A stretch of DNA of 14,627 nt from Rhodospirillaceae bacterium. GTDB taxonomy: Bacteria; Pseudomonadota; Alphaproteobacteria; UBA8366; GCA-2717185. The position numbers and the translations under genes were made by a program. The stretch lies in assembly GCA_002717185.1 (NCBI GenBank), contig PBDC01000073.1, positions 1 to 14,627 on the forward strand. Reading direction: 5' to 3'. Each line of letters starts with the position of its first letter. The stretch's first letter is position 1. Positions 14,604 to 14,627 of this stretch are shown one piece after another. The notes below the pieces were generated by a model. It was given only the letters and a program-made list of their open reading frames with translations, was not told the origin of the DNA and made no database searches.

Positions 14604-14627
14604 TCTTTTCATTTTGCGTTTTTTGGG

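Noticed and set aside
1..14627. CRISPR arrays, insertion sequences, prophage or integrase genes, toxin-antitoxin pairs
   Set aside because: I looked for regularly spaced direct repeats, transposase motifs and terminal inverted repeats and saw none. The tRNA at the right end has no visible attachment-site duplicate inside the window.

Overview
The window looks like chromosomal DNA of an alphaproteobacterium, probably Rhodospirillales-like. This is inferred from the gene order (yqeY-dnaG-rpoD divergent from carAB, then greA), the protein sequences and a moderately high GC content; no database search was possible. Most of it is housekeeping DNA. There is no CRISPR array, transposase, integrase or phage gene.

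Layout. Positions 1-3127, minus strand, carry a macromolecular-synthesis cluster: yqeY (GatB/YqeY domain), dnaG (primase) and the first 242 codons of rpoD (major sigma factor), which runs off the left edge. A divergent control region at 3128-3390 separates it from plus-strand carA-carB (carbamoyl-phosphate synthase), whose reading frames overlap by 8 bp. A small hairpin with a T-run follows carB, then greA (transcript-cleavage factor). An Lrp/AsnC regulator lies convergent to greA, with stop codons only 18 bp apart. Divergent from it is a run of three plus-strand genes: an ELM1-family (DUF1022) protein, a 636-residue protein of unknown function, and a LysR regulator. After a structured 314-bp intergenic region with a strong terminator comes a minus-strand enolase-superfamily (mandelate racemase subgroup) gene. 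A CAU-anticodon tRNA, most likely tRNA-Ile2, ends the window.

How the parts fit. CarAB makes carbamoyl phosphate from glutamine for arginine and pyrimidine synthesis. DnaG, RpoD and GreA serve replication and transcription. The 9-12.9 kb genes are less understood: the ELM1-type protein resembles a GT-B glycosyltransferase fold, and its unknown neighbour appears to have a Rossmann-like N-terminus followed by repeated beta-rich segments.

Most notable: (1) an exact -24/-12 (sigma-54) promoter core in front of carA, lying inside a good sigma-70 promoter, with an exact IHF consensus about 67 bp upstream of the predicted start; (2) the hairpin-rich, terminator-ended stretch at 13073-13227, a candidate small RNA; (3) the large unknown protein at 10132-12042 with internal repeats; (4) a perfect 12-bp inverted repeat inside the ELM1-family gene.
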